64,000 nt of DNA from Acidocella sp. (GCA_027308685.1 DAIDEE010000065.1:21476-85475); one strand, 5' to 3'; counted from the first letter of the stretch, positions 36,328-45,537 are shown. Notes: generated by a model not told the origin, from the sequence alone. Made by a program: numbers and translations.

Positions 36328-37254
36328 ATGGATTTATTTTACATCACCAGCTTCGTGCTCAGCATCATCAGCGCCTCCACACCCCTATTATTAGCTGCGT
36401 CGGGTGAATTGATCACTGAGAGGTCGGGCACTCTGAATCTGGGGGTCGAAGGCATGATGCTGATCGGCGCAATCGCCGGGTTCGCCACCGCACATGATAC
36501 CGGCAGCGCGTTGCTCGGCGTGCTGGCGGCCGCCGCCGCTGGAATCGCCATTTCGCTCATTTTTGCTGTGCTTACCCAAACCTTCCTCGCCAACCAAATT
36601 GCAGCTGGTCTGGCGCTGACCATTTTCGGCCATGGCTTCGCAGCCTTACTAGGCGCGGGCTATGTCGGCATCGCCGCGCCCACATTGCCAAAACTCGCAT
36701 TTCCGCTCCTCTCAAAAATTCCGTTTTTCGGCCCTGTATTATTTAACCAAAATATTCTGATTTATTTTTCATTTGCCATTCTGGCTTGTATTTCATGGTT
36801 CCTACGTAAAACCCACGCCGGGTTAATTCTCCGCGCTGTGGGTGACAACCATGATGCCGCCCATGCCATGGGCTACGCGGTTTTGAAAATCCGTTACGGC
36901 GCAATAGCCTTTGGTGGCGGCATGGCGGGCATCGCAGGCGCGTATCTCTCACTCTATTATTCCCCGCTCTGGTCGCAGGATTTGGCTTCCGGCCGTGGCT
37001 GGATCGCCCTGGCGCTGGTGGTTTTTTCAGCCTGGCGGCCTTACTGGCTGCTCGCTGGCGCCTATCTGTTCGGGGGTATCACCTATCTCTCATTATATTT
37101 GCAAGGGCTGGGCGTACTCATCCCCGCACCGCTTATTTCCGCCCTGCCCTATTTCGGCACCATCATCGTCCTGGTGTTAATCTCACGCGACCGCCGGCGC
37201 ACCCGTCTCAACCAACCAGCCTGCCTCGGCAAATCCTTCCACGCCGTGGTCTAA
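36328..37254 (+). CDS. BMP-type ABC transporter permease 2 (NupQ/YufQ-like)
   Basis: A 308-residue membrane protein. TPLLLAASGELITERSGTLNLGVEGMMLIGA is the family signature near the N-terminus; LRAVGDNHDAAHAMGYAVLKIRYGAIAFGGGMAGIAGAYLSL lies in the cytoplasmic-loop region. It is the partner of the preceding permease. The binding-protein gene follows 36 nt later, so ATPase, both permeases and binding protein form one operon. Confidence 0.9.
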   Translation: MDLFYITSFVLSIISASTPLLLAASGELITERSGTLNLGVEGMMLIGAIAGFATAHDTGSALLGVLAAAAAGIAISLIFAVLTQTFLANQIAAGLALTIFGHGFAALLGAGYVGIAAPTLPKLAFPLLSKIPFFGPVLFNQNILIYFSFAILACISWFLRKTHAGLILRAVGDNHDAAHAMGYAVLKIRYGAIAFGGGMAGIAGAYLSLYYSPLWSQDLASGRGWIALALVVFSAWRPYWLLAGAYLFGGITYLSLYLQGLGVLIPAPLISALPYFGTIIVLVLISRDRRRTRLNQPACLGKSFHAVV

Positions 37255-37290
37255 ATTTCAAAAATGACAGTTCAACAAGGAGAGTTTAGA

Positions 37291-38376
37291 ATGACGACAA
37301 TTAAACGACGCGGATTTACAGCCCTATTGGGCGGTGCCGCCCTAGCCGCCCCTGGTATCATGCGCGCCTCCCGCGCCGACGCACCATTAAAAGCGGGTTT
37401 TGTCTATCTCGGCCCGGTGGGTGATTTTGGTTGGACCTATCAGCATGACGTAGGCCGCAAGTTGGCAGCCAAGGCACTCGGTGCTGCCGTTACAACCAGC
37501 TACGTCGAAAACGTCCCTGAAGCGCCGGAATGCCAAGCAGTGTTCCAAAATCTGGCGTCATCCGGCCATAAAATCATCTTCGGCACGTCATTTGGTTATA
37601 TGAACTACATGCTGAAGGTAGCCGCGCAGTTTCCGGATATAAAATTCGAACATTGCACCGGCTATAAACAAGCGCCCAACCTCTCCACCTATGACATTCG
37701 TTTCTATCAAGGCCGCTTTGTACAAGGCGTGATTGCGGGCAAACTCTCCAAGGCTGGTGTTGCAGGCTACATCGGGTCGGTGCCCGTGCCGGAAGTGGTA
37801 CAGGGAATGAATGCGTTCCTCCTTGGAATGCAAAGCGTCAATCCAAAAGCTCAGCTTAAGTTTATCATGATCGATAGCTGGTACGACCCCGGCAAGGAAG
37901 GCGATGCCACCAAGGCGTTGATCGACCAGGGATGCGATATCATCACGCAACATACTGACAGCCCAGCGCCACTGCAAACTGCTGCGGGCCGTGGTATCAA
38001 GGCATTTGGTGAGTCCACCGACATGATCAGCTTCGCGCCGAAATTTCAACTTTCAGCTTCAGTGAATGATTGGGGCGGCTACTACATCAAACGCATGAAA
38101 GCTGTCCTAACCAAGGATTGGGCAAGCGGCGACACCTGGGGCGGCTTTGCCGAAGGAATGCTTACCATGGCACCCTTCCGCAATATGCCAGATTCTGTTG
38201 CGGCACTTGCAAAATCTACAGTATCTGACATCAAATCTGGCAAAAATAAAATCTTCACCGGCCCCCTTACAGACCAAAACGGCAAGGTTTTCCTCGCCGC
38301 CGGCCAGACCATGGATGATGGAACACTTTCCGGCTTGCAGACGCTTATTGCGGGCATTGAAGGCAAGCTCACATAA
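37291..38376 (+). CDS. BMP-family substrate-binding lipoprotein-like protein
   Basis: A 361-residue periplasmic protein of the BmpA/PnrA/Med family. The first 30 residues (IKRRGFTALLGGAALAAPGIM ... RADA) form a twin-arginine-like signal; no lipobox cysteine is evident, so it is probably soluble. FVYLGPVGDFGWTYQHDVGRK, YQGRFVQGVIAGKLSK and DWGGYYIKRMKAVL are family patterns. AAGGAG 8 nt before ATG 37291 fixes the start. PnrA-type proteins bind purine nucleosides, but some alphaproteobacterial members bind other ligands, so purine binding here is inferred from the catabolic genes around it. Confidence 0.9.
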   Translation: MTTIKRRGFTALLGGAALAAPGIMRASRADAPLKAGFVYLGPVGDFGWTYQHDVGRKLAAKALGAAVTTSYVENVPEAPECQAVFQNLASSGHKIIFGTSFGYMNYMLKVAAQFPDIKFEHCTGYKQAPNLSTYDIRFYQGRFVQGVIAGKLSKAGVAGYIGSVPVPEVVQGMNAFLLGMQSVNPKAQLKFIMIDSWYDPGKEGDATKALIDQGCDIITQHTDSPAPLQTAAGRGIKAFGESTDMISFAPKFQLSASVNDWGGYYIKRMKAVLTKDWASGDTWGGFAEGMLTMAPFRNMPDSVAALAKSTVSDIKSGKNKIFTGPLTDQNGKVFLAAGQTMDDGTLSGLQTLIAGIEGKLT

Positions 38377-38435
38377 TCGGCAATCCATGTCGAAGCCCGA
38401 ATCTGCGGGCTTCAACATGCCAAAAGGAAGGTCTC

Positions 38436-39278
38436 ATGCATCTCGCCAGCTTCACATACGGCAAGGCTCGTGTCCGCATCATGCGCGTAAAGCGTGACAC
38501 CGCGCGGCATGAGGTTCGTGAACTCGAACTACAGGTGATGCTGGAAGGTGATTTTTCTGCCAGCTTTTTGTCGAATGATAATTCCAAGGTCGTCGCGACT
38601 GACACGATAAAAAATATCGTCAACATCGTAGCCTGCGACAACACGGCCTTGGAAACCGAGGATTTCATCGCGGCCATTGCAGATTATTTTTTTAACCATT
38701 ATCGCCATATTCATAACATTAAAATATCCGCACTTGAAACAAAGTGGGCCAGACTCAATATCAATGGTGAGCCGCACGACCACGCCTTCCTGAAGGATGC
38801 CAATGGCCGTAATCATGTGACCCTCACCACCACCCGCGCTACCAGACAAATTGCATCCGGTGTTGAAAATTACACCTTCCTGAAATCGACGGCATCCGGT
38901 TGGGTAGGATATTGGATGGATGAAGCGACCACTCTGAAGGAGACCACCGATCGGATTTTTTCCACCTCGATGGATGCCTCCTGGGTATGGTCAGCGGCAC
39001 CGGCCAATTATCCGCAGACTAACGAAAAAATTATCGTCGCTATGATGAAAACATTTGCCAGCATCTATAGCCCGAGCGTTCAGAACAGCCTGTTTCTGAT
39101 GGGAAGCGCCGCCCTGGCAGCGGTACCTGAAATTGGCACCATATCACTCGCCTGCCCAAACAAGCATTACCTGCCAATCAATATGGCACCGTTTCACCGC
39201 GAAAACCCAAATATTATCTTCACCCCTACCGACGAGCCGCACGGGCAAATCGAATGCACAATCGTCCGTGACAGTTAA
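38436..39278 (+). CDS. pucL: Urate oxidase (cofactor-independent uricase)
   Basis: A 280-residue T-fold protein that oxidises urate to 5-hydroxyisourate with O2. FTYGKARVRIMRV contains Lys10 and VVATDTIKNIV Thr57, the catalytic dyad at the same numbering as in the well-studied uricases. WARLNINGEPHDHAF, FLKSTASGWVGYWMD and SLACPNKHYLPINM (with the conserved His) follow. Unlike Bacillus PucL it is not fused to OHCU decarboxylase, which is encoded separately at 28763. AAAGGAAGG lies before the ATG. The downstream xanthine dehydrogenase genes follow after 20 nt. Confidence 0.94.
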   Translation: MHLASFTYGKARVRIMRVKRDTARHEVRELELQVMLEGDFSASFLSNDNSKVVATDTIKNIVNIVACDNTALETEDFIAAIADYFFNHYRHIHNIKISALETKWARLNINGEPHDHAFLKDANGRNHVTLTTTRATRQIASGVENYTFLKSTASGWVGYWMDEATTLKETTDRIFSTSMDASWVWSAAPANYPQTNEKIIVAMMKTFASIYSPSVQNSLFLMGSAALAAVPEIGTISLACPNKHYLPINMAPFHRENPNIIFTPTDEPHGQIECTIVRDS

Positions 39279-39298
39279 CGTGACATAACAATACCGCC

Positions 39299-40117
39299 AT
39301 GGACCTCAATAGCATCGAAAATATTCTAATCCCCAGATCGCGATCCGAGATTCCAGAATTAACCGAGAGAGACGCTTTTCTGGCAGGAGGAACCTGGTTA
39401 TTCTCTGAACCGCAGCCAGCGCTAAACCGCCTCGTTGACCTCACAAATATGAACTGGGCTCCCTTAACTCTCACGGCTACCCACCTGCAAGTCAGTGCTA
39501 CCTGCAAAATCGCAGCACTTGCCGCCTTTGAACCTCCACATGACTGGCTGGCTGGCCCGCTCATTCTCAAATGCTGTCGTGCTTTGTTTGGGTCGTTCAA
39601 AATCTGGAACATGGCAACCGTCGGCGGTAATCTGTGCCTTGGCTTGCCTGCTGGCCCGATGACCGCACTGGCCATTGCGTTGCACGCCACATGCATAATC
39701 TGGCGGCCAGATGGTACGGATTATACAATACCCGCCGTACAATTCGTAACCGGTCCACAACAAAATGCGCTCGGTCCCGGCGAGATACTTAGGCGCATCG
39801 ACATCCCAATAGCCCATCTGAAGCACCGCTTTGCATTTCGACAGATCTCATTAACGCCTGAGGGACGCTCAGGAGTTTTAGTTATCGGTATGATTAATCA
39901 ACCAAGCCGACTAATCCTCACAGTTACTGCTGCCACGCGCCACCCCAAGCAAGTAGAATTCTCGACCTGGCCAGATGACAATACGCTCACCAGCAAATTG
40001 ACCAACGAGATCCCAGATCATCTCTATTACGACGACATCCACGGTAAGCCTGCTTGGCGCAAACACATGACTGGCATTTTTGCTAAATCCATCTGCACGG
40101 AACTTTCCAACCCATGA
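39299..40117 (+). CDS. Xanthine dehydrogenase-type FAD-binding subunit
   Basis: A 272-residue protein of the CoxM/XdhB FAD family. FLAGGTWLFSEPQP holds the first FAD loop (AGGT) and NMATVGGNLCLGLPAGP the second (TVGGN). VDLTNMNWAPL and GPGEILRRIDIP are also typical. It passes electrons from the iron-sulphur part to an acceptor. The overall sequence is rather divergent and short compared with many homologues. It overlaps the catalytic gene by 4 nt (ATGA). Confidence 0.87.
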   Translation: MDLNSIENILIPRSRSEIPELTERDAFLAGGTWLFSEPQPALNRLVDLTNMNWAPLTLTATHLQVSATCKIAALAAFEPPHDWLAGPLILKCCRALFGSFKIWNMATVGGNLCLGLPAGPMTALAIALHATCIIWRPDGTDYTIPAVQFVTGPQQNALGPGEILRRIDIPIAHLKHRFAFRQISLTPEGRSGVLVIGMINQPSRLILTVTAATRHPKQVEFSTWPDDNTLTSKLTNEIPDHLYYDDIHGKPAWRKHMTGIFAKSICTELSNP

Positions 40118-42792
40118 AGCTGCAGATAAACGGTAAATATTTTGAAACATCGACGATTAAAGGGGAATGTTTACGTACTCTCCTGCGTCAACTTGGCCTC
40201 TTCGGCACAAAAAAAGGCTGCGATGCGGGCGATTGTGGAGCCTGCACAGTGCATGTGGACGGTATCCCCGTTCATAGTTGCCTGTATCCTGCCGCCCGCG
40301 CTGCAGGCCACGCTATTACCACCATCGAGGGGCTGGCTGATGAGCGCGGCTTACACCCAATGCAAAAAGCTTTCCTAGAAGCTCAAGGGTTTCAATGCGG
40401 CTTCTGCACAGCCGGCATGATCATGACAGCCAGTTCGCTCAACCAAGCCCAACGTGCAGAATTACCCGTCGCGTTAAAAGGAAATCTCTGCCGTTGCACT
40501 GGCTACCGAGCAATTTCCGATGCAATCGCCGGCGTATCTCACACCCAGCATTCATTAACTGATAAAATCTGTGGGGCCAATATCATGGCTCCCGCCAGCG
40601 AAGATATCGTAACAGGTGAAGCACGCTTCACATTCGATCTCGCCATTGATGATCTGCTCCATATCAAAATTTTACGCGCGCCCCACGCCCACGCACGTAT
40701 CATTGCAATTGATAAATCGGCCGCTGAGAAAATTCCTGGCGTGCACACTATCCTCACCTATGAAGATGCACCGCCGCGTAAGTTCTCAACCGCCCGGCAC
40801 CAGGACCCCGCCGATGATCGGGCCGATACCCTGATACTCGACCGCATCATCCGCTTCTCCGGGCAGCGCGTTGCCGCTGTCATTGCAAATAGCGAGAAAA
40901 ACGCTGAGGCTGGTTGTAACGCCCTGAATATCACCTACGCAATTCTACCTGCCGTTACCGATCCGTATGCAGCCACCCAACCTGGTGCGCCGATGGTCCA
41001 TGCCGATATGCCAAACAACATCGTCGCTGAAATAAACTCCCAAACCGGTGATATCGACGCAGCATTCACCAGCGCTGACCATACTTACCAAGGCACCTAT
41101 CACACGCAGCGCATTCAGCATGCTCATCTTGAAACTCACGGGGCTATTGGCTGGCTCGACCAATCAGGTACATTGCGCCTCCGTTCCAGCACGCAAACTC
41201 CGTTCCTCACCCGCGATGCACTGGCAACCTTATTTGAATGGCCGCGCAATAAAATCCACATCACATGTGGCCGGGTCGGTGGCGGTTTCGGGGGCAAGCA
41301 GGAAATGCTGGTGGAAGATATCGTGACATTAGCGATCCTCAAAACTGGCAGGCCCGTGAAATATGAAATGACCCGCGCCGAACAATTTGCAGCCTCCACC
41401 TCCCGGCATCCCATGGAAGTAAGCGTCAAGTTAGGCGCCCGCGCCGATGGCGTGTTGACCGGCATTGAATTGAATGTGCTTTCCAATACCGGCGCCTATG
41501 CCAACCATGCGGCTGGAGTTCTGTTCCATGGATGCAATGAGTCCCTCACGATCTATCGTTGCGCCAATAAACGGGTTATGGCGCGCGCTGTACACACACA
41601 TACTTTGCCGGCCGGCGCCTTCCGCGGCTACGGCCTGAGCCAAACTAATTTTGCCATCGAGTCCGCGATGGATGAATTGGCGCGACTGACAGGGTTGAAC
41701 CCATTTAGCATCCGCCGCCTCAACATGATCCGCGAAGGCGACCCGCTTGTTTCCATAAGCACTGACCCACATGATGTAGAATATGGCAGCTACGGTCTTG
41801 ATCAATGCCTCGATCTCGCCGAGCAAACGCTCGCGGCAACCCCCATACCTGCCCTGGCAGGCTGGCGCATCGGAAAGGGTATTGCCATGGGCATGATTGA
41901 TACCATCCCACCGCGCGGCCATTTTTCAACCGCCGTGATTCGCCTTACCGAAACCGGCGATTATGAACTCGATGTCGGCACGGCTGAATTTGGTAATGGT
42001 ACCAGCACCATCCATGCTCAACTTGCGGCAGCAGCACTATCAACACGACCAACCCATATCAAAATCCAACAAGCCAATACCGAGCGCCTCGAACACGACA
42101 CCGGTGCCTTTGGCTCGACCGGAACAGTGGTGGCAGGGCTGGCAACTGAGCGCGCCGCTCGCGCATTGGCCTCCAAAATTATCACCGTTGCAGCCGAATA
42201 CGCCGCAGTTTCCTTAAATTTTTGTCAATTACACGCTACCCATGTTGTCGCCGGTAATCTTGAAGTCCCACTGGCCGAGTTTTTTTGTATTGCAAAATCT
42301 CTCGGCCGCGATCTTTCCGCTACCGGCCATGTTACTGGCAGTCCACGTTCCGTCGCATTCAATGTTCAGGCATTCCAGGTTGCCGTAAATCCAACAAGCG
42401 GGGTAATTAACATTCTACGCAGCATTCACGCTGCGGATGCCGGACGTGTCATTAACCCTATGCAATGCCGCGGCCAAATAGAAGGTGGGGTGGCCCAAGC
42501 CCTCGGTGCCGCTTTATTCGAACAACTACAGTTTAACGAATCTGGCGCTGTCTCCAATCCCAGCTTTCGTAACTATCACATTCCTGCAATCGCGGATGTT
42601 CCCACTACAACCGTGTTGTTTGCCGACACCTATGACCGCTTGGGTCCCTCCGGTGCCAAATCAATGAGCGAGAGTCCTTTTAACCCCGTTGCCGCAGCAC
42701 TTGGTAATGCCATTCGCGATGCAACCGGCATTCGGCTTACAGCAACACCATTTGCCGCTGACGTTGTGTTTAGTCATTTTTTAGATAAATAA
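40114..42792 (+). CDS. Fused 2Fe-2S and molybdopterin subunits of xanthine dehydrogenase family
   Basis: An 892-residue fusion. Residues 1-150 are the small iron-sulphur subunit: the plant-type cluster KKGCDAGDCGACTV with a fourth Cys in HSCLYPA, then QCGFCTAGMIM and GNLCRCTGY for the second cluster. From about 160 on it is a CoxL/XdhA-type molybdenum subunit: GRVGGGFGGKQEM, AGAFRGYGLSQ (FRGYG motif), EFGNGTSTIHAQ and GPSGAKSMSESPFNPVAAALGNAI with the catalytic-type glutamate near the end. With the FAD subunit it should oxidise hypoxanthine/xanthine to urate. No XdhC-type cofactor-insertion gene is visible in the window. Confidence 0.9.
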   Translation: MKLQINGKYFETSTIKGECLRTLLRQLGLFGTKKGCDAGDCGACTVHVDGIPVHSCLYPAARAAGHAITTIEGLADERGLHPMQKAFLEAQGFQCGFCTAGMIMTASSLNQAQRAELPVALKGNLCRCTGYRAISDAIAGVSHTQHSLTDKICGANIMAPASEDIVTGEARFTFDLAIDDLLHIKILRAPHAHARIIAIDKSAAEKIPGVHTILTYEDAPPRKFSTARHQDPADDRADTLILDRIIRFSGQRVAAVIANSEKNAEAGCNALNITYAILPAVTDPYAATQPGAPMVHADMPNNIVAEINSQTGDIDAAFTSADHTYQGTYHTQRIQHAHLETHGAIGWLDQSGTLRLRSSTQTPFLTRDALATLFEWPRNKIHITCGRVGGGFGGKQEMLVEDIVTLAILKTGRPVKYEMTRAEQFAASTSRHPMEVSVKLGARADGVLTGIELNVLSNTGAYANHAAGVLFHGCNESLTIYRCANKRVMARAVHTHTLPAGAFRGYGLSQTNFAIESAMDELARLTGLNPFSIRRLNMIREGDPLVSISTDPHDVEYGSYGLDQCLDLAEQTLAATPIPALAGWRIGKGIAMGMIDTIPPRGHFSTAVIRLTETGDYELDVGTAEFGNGTSTIHAQLAAAALSTRPTHIKIQQANTERLEHDTGAFGSTGTVVAGLATERAARALASKIITVAAEYAAVSLNFCQLHATHVVAGNLEVPLAEFFCIAKSLGRDLSATGHVTGSPRSVAFNVQAFQVAVNPTSGVINILRSIHAADAGRVINPMQCRGQIEGGVAQALGAALFEQLQFNESGAVSNPSFRNYHIPAIADVPTTTVLFADTYDRLGPSGAKSMSESPFNPVAAALGNAIRDATGIRLTATPFAADVVFSHFLDK

Positions 42793-42808
42793 AGTGGTAC
42801 GCGTTGTA

Positions 42809-42836
42809 CCGTGAATTTAAGGCATATTCACGGGTA
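42809..42836. terminator. Hairpin between convergent dehydrogenase and AroE-like genes
   Basis: CCGTGAAT (42809-42816) pairs with ATTCACGG (42826-42833) around a 9-nt loop, extendable to TACC...GGTA with one bulged G (to 42836). A smaller hairpin GGTAC-N5-GTACC lies at 42796-42810 and partly overlaps. The position between two gene ends facing each other suits a bidirectional terminator, although the T-run after it is weak. Confidence 0.5.
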
Positions 42837-42840
42837 TAAT

Positions 42841-43647
42841 TTAATAATTCAGTCGCGCCACCTTACGCAACTCATCCGGATTCGAGGTTCCAAAACCAAA
42901 AAATTCGAGATAAGCGGGAATTTGCTCAAACAACATATCGGCCCCTGCCTGCACACCACAGCCTTTTGCCATCGCTGCCCGCAGCAGCGGTGTGTATCGT
43001 TCCTTCATCACAACTTCGCCAACAAAGGCAGACGCCTTGAGCGGTTCAATATTAAACGGTAGCGGGTCACCATCATTCATGCCAAGCGGCGTCGCATTGA
43101 CCACAATATCAAATCCAGCCGTATCTTTGGAGCCAGTCGATACAACCAATCGTGGATAATGGCCCCGCAACCGCGTCGCTAACGCCTGCGAAACGGCTTC
43201 GTCCCCATCATATAATGCCAATTCTGAAACGCCTGCCGCCGCCAACGACGCCGCAATTGCTGAGCCAACGCCGCCATTGCCTACTACCAGTGCTCTCTGC
43301 CCAAAAATCAACTGGCCTTTATTTTTTACACCACGCACAAAGCCCTCACCGTCGAACAAGTCGCCGAATAAAGTCCCATCGGGCCGGCGGATAATGGCGT
43401 TACATGATCCAGCCACTTGAGCCGTTACTGAAAGCTTATCGATGAGTCGCGTCGTCGTCACCTTATGCGGCATCGTTATCAAGGCGCCTATGATGTTCTT
43501 CGATGTGAAGAGTGGCCGCAAGACCTGCGGATAATCATACGCATCGATACCTTTCATCTCAAACCATGGGTTATAAATCATCGGAGATTTGAACTGTTCG
43601 CTCGGATAGCCGATATGCGCGATGATTTTTGTATGGCCGGTAATCAT
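42841..43647 (-). CDS. Shikimate dehydrogenase-like (catabolic AroE-family) protein
   Basis: A 268-residue protein with the AroE two-domain layout. Substrate domain: ALITMPHKVTTTRLID (catalytic Lys) and GSCNAI. GDLFDGEGFVRGV replaces the usual NTDxxG and carries the catalytic-type Asp; this form marks AroE-like paralogues used in quinate/shikimate catabolism. NAD(P) domain: VVGNGGVGSAIAASL and VNATPLGMNDGDPLPF. It lies downstream of an MFS permease and 3-dehydroshikimate dehydratase on the same strand, so oxidation of shikimate or quinate to the dehydro form is the likely role. Confidence 0.85.
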   Translation of the reverse strand: MITGHTKIIAHIGYPSEQFKSPMIYNPWFEMKGIDAYDYPQVLRPLFTSKNIIGALITMPHKVTTTRLIDKLSVTAQVAGSCNAIIRRPDGTLFGDLFDGEGFVRGVKNKGQLIFGQRALVVGNGGVGSAIAASLAAAGVSELALYDGDEAVSQALATRLRGHYPRLVVSTGSKDTAGFDIVVNATPLGMNDGDPLPFNIEPLKASAFVGEVVMKERYTPLLRAAMAKGCGVQAGADMLFEQIPAYLEFFGFGTSNPDELRKVARLNY

Positions 43648-43726
43648 ATGTCTTGTTCCAAATTTTGTCTGCCCTGTCAGCGTGAACCTCAGAGCCTGTG
43701 CACGCTGTCCGATTTACGAGGAGCAA

Positions 43727-45058
43727 TTAACCGTGCTCGGCTCCCCGTACCTTGATATCCAAAACCCGAATGTCTCCGATAATGAATATCCACGAGACAG
43801 CACCTATAGCCGCCACAACGCCGATAAAAGCCAGAGCGCCAACGTAAGTCCCTGTAGCTTGCACGATAAAACCAATCGCAATCGGCACCACAATACCCGA
43901 CAGATTGGCTGCAAAACTAAAGAATCCACCCACTAAACCCAACAGCCCTTTCGGTGCAATTTCCGATAGCACCGTCCAACCAGACGATGACATCGCCTGG
44001 CCGAAGAATGCCAACGAGAGAACCGCCAGAATGGCATTATTATCAGACATAAAATTCACTGAAAAAATGGTAGATGCCAAGAGCAGACCAACGATCACCG
44101 GCAATTTACGCGCTATGTTCAGACTGGTGCGCTTGAGCAGATAATCTGACAGAAAGCCCGCGAACAAAATCCCGAAGAAGCCTGCGATATAGGGTACGCT
44201 GGCATAAATGCCCACTTGGATGAATGCCATGTGGCGCTGGGTGGCAAGATATGTCGGAAACCAAGTGAGAAAGAATACGAAGGTAGAATATACCGAGAAT
44301 TGTCCGATACAAAGGCCCCACATCTGCCGGTGCTTGAATAATTCACGAACATTTTCAAGGCTGAACTTTGTGCCACTGGCGTCCTTGGTGGTTAAACCAC
44401 CACCTGCTTCAATATAGCTGAGCTCCGCTTTATTAACGGATTTACTATCATAAGGATCGCGGTAAGCAGCCCACATCACTAACCCGATCAAGACGCCGAT
44501 CGCGCCTGTTGCCAAAAATAATGACCGCCAGCCAAAATTACCCAACAAGAGGAACAGCAAAGGGCTGAGGAACCCCAGGCCCACGTATTCTGCCGCCGTG
44601 TAAACGCCGATCGCACGGCCGCGCTCACTGCGCGGAAACCACTTACCCACAATATTGCTGTTGGCCGGAAAGCAGGGAGCTTCAAAAAACCCCAGACCAA
44701 GCCTAGCGACGGCAAAACTAATGACACTACCGGAGAAGCCCTGCAGCACTGTGAATAATGACCACCCTATGAGGGCAAAGCTATAGACCAGCCGATTACC
44801 AAGACGATCCAGCGCCACACCGCCAGGAATTTGGAAGAACAAGTACGACCAGGAAAACACCGAGAACACCAATCCCATCTCGGACGGGCTAATACCAAAC
44901 TCACTACGGATCGAGGGCGCCGCAATACCTAAAATGGCGCGATCAAGATAGTTGATAACGACCGCGAGCACGACCACAGCCAGCATCCGTGTCCTCACAT
45001 TGGTTTTAGGCTGGCCCGCGGCAGAGCTGTCAGCGTCGGAGATTGATGTCGTATTCAT
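43727..45058 (-). CDS. MFS permease (anion:cation symporter-like), probable quinate/shikimate uptake
   Basis: A 443-residue, 12-segment major facilitator protein. NYLDRAILGIAAPSIRSEFGIS at the start and IPGGVALDRLGNRLVYS (the cytoplasmic loop 2-3 motif) are typical of the ACS family, as are GFFEAPCFPANSNIVGKWFPRSERGRAIG and FFSFAANLSGIVVPIAIGF. Many members take up hexuronates, galactonate or aromatic acids. Position between the shikimate dehydrogenase-like and dehydroshikimate dehydratase genes suggests quinate/shikimate uptake. AAGGGA lies 9 nt before the ATG. Confidence 0.88.
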   Translation of the reverse strand: MNTTSISDADSSAAGQPKTNVRTRMLAVVVLAVVINYLDRAILGIAAPSIRSEFGISPSEMGLVFSVFSWSYLFFQIPGGVALDRLGNRLVYSFALIGWSLFTVLQGFSGSVISFAVARLGLGFFEAPCFPANSNIVGKWFPRSERGRAIGVYTAAEYVGLGFLSPLLFLLLGNFGWRSLFLATGAIGVLIGLVMWAAYRDPYDSKSVNKAELSYIEAGGGLTTKDASGTKFSLENVRELFKHRQMWGLCIGQFSVYSTFVFFLTWFPTYLATQRHMAFIQVGIYASVPYIAGFFGILFAGFLSDYLLKRTSLNIARKLPVIVGLLLASTIFSVNFMSDNNAILAVLSLAFFGQAMSSSGWTVLSEIAPKGLLGLVGGFFSFAANLSGIVVPIAIGFIVQATGTYVGALAFIGVVAAIGAVSWIFIIGDIRVLDIKVRGAEHG

Positions 45059-45080
45059 TAGAACATTTCCCTTTTATACT

Positions 45081-45269
45081 TCAAAAAAACACGATTTTAA
45101 TTCGGGCCCCACTCCCGTCGCCGGTCATCGGCGGACGGGTCCAGAAATCATTGCGTGCCGGTGCGCTGCGGGCCTGCGCCGCAACAGCAACACTAAACCC
45201 TGCCATCACAGTGGCGCTCCCCAGAAAAATCGCCTTCAAGCGCACACAAGCCTTGGCGTATGTATCCAC
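45081..45269 (-). CDS. Possible small exported protein upstream of the MFS gene
   Basis: A short frame of about 62 residues from GTG 45269 (TTG 45302 would give 73). The N-terminus looks like a signal peptide: DTYAKACVRLKAIFLGSATV followed by MAGFSVAVAAQA. The rest, PARNDFWTRPPMTGDGSGARIKIVFF, matches nothing recognised. It lies in the transcribed leader between the promoter-like site at 45348-45377 and the MFS start. It could be a small periplasmic protein, a truncated gene or chance. Confidence 0.25.
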   Translation of the reverse strand: MDTYAKACVRLKAIFLGSATVMAGFSVAVAAQARSAPARNDFWTRPPMTGDGSGARIKIVFF

Positions 45270-45347
45270 GCCTCGCTTTTTTCGATCGTCCTCGTTATTC
45301 AAGTGTTTTCGCTCACGTTTTACTTTATAATTTAGTGATCACATTTA

Positions 45348-45377
45348 TATAACGTACTAGATAGTTAAATGTGTCAA
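45348..45377 (-). promoter_or_regulatory. Promoter with embedded operator for the MFS/AroE-like genes
   Basis: On the minus strand TTGACA (45377-45372) and GTTATA (45353-45348) form a -35/-10 pair with an 18-nt spacer. The spacer holds TTAACTAT (45368-45361) within the inverted repeat TAAC-N10-GTTA (45350-45367). The same TTAACTAT-N-(T/C)AG sequence occurs in front of the dehydroshikimate dehydratase gene, suggesting one regulator. A GTGATCAC palindrome lies just downstream at 45335-45342. The leader from here to the MFS start is about 290 nt. Confidence 0.5.
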
Positions 45378-45537
45378 GTATTTTCTCTGCTTCATCGGAT
45401 TTATAAATATATATCCATTGAAACTGCCCAAAATCGAGTACAACCTCACTGAGCCCGAGCTTAAGGAGCATCAGTGCAGGGTGTTCACGAATACCCTCAC
45501 CTTATGCAAGGTGTGTCACGACTCAAATGCGATAAGG

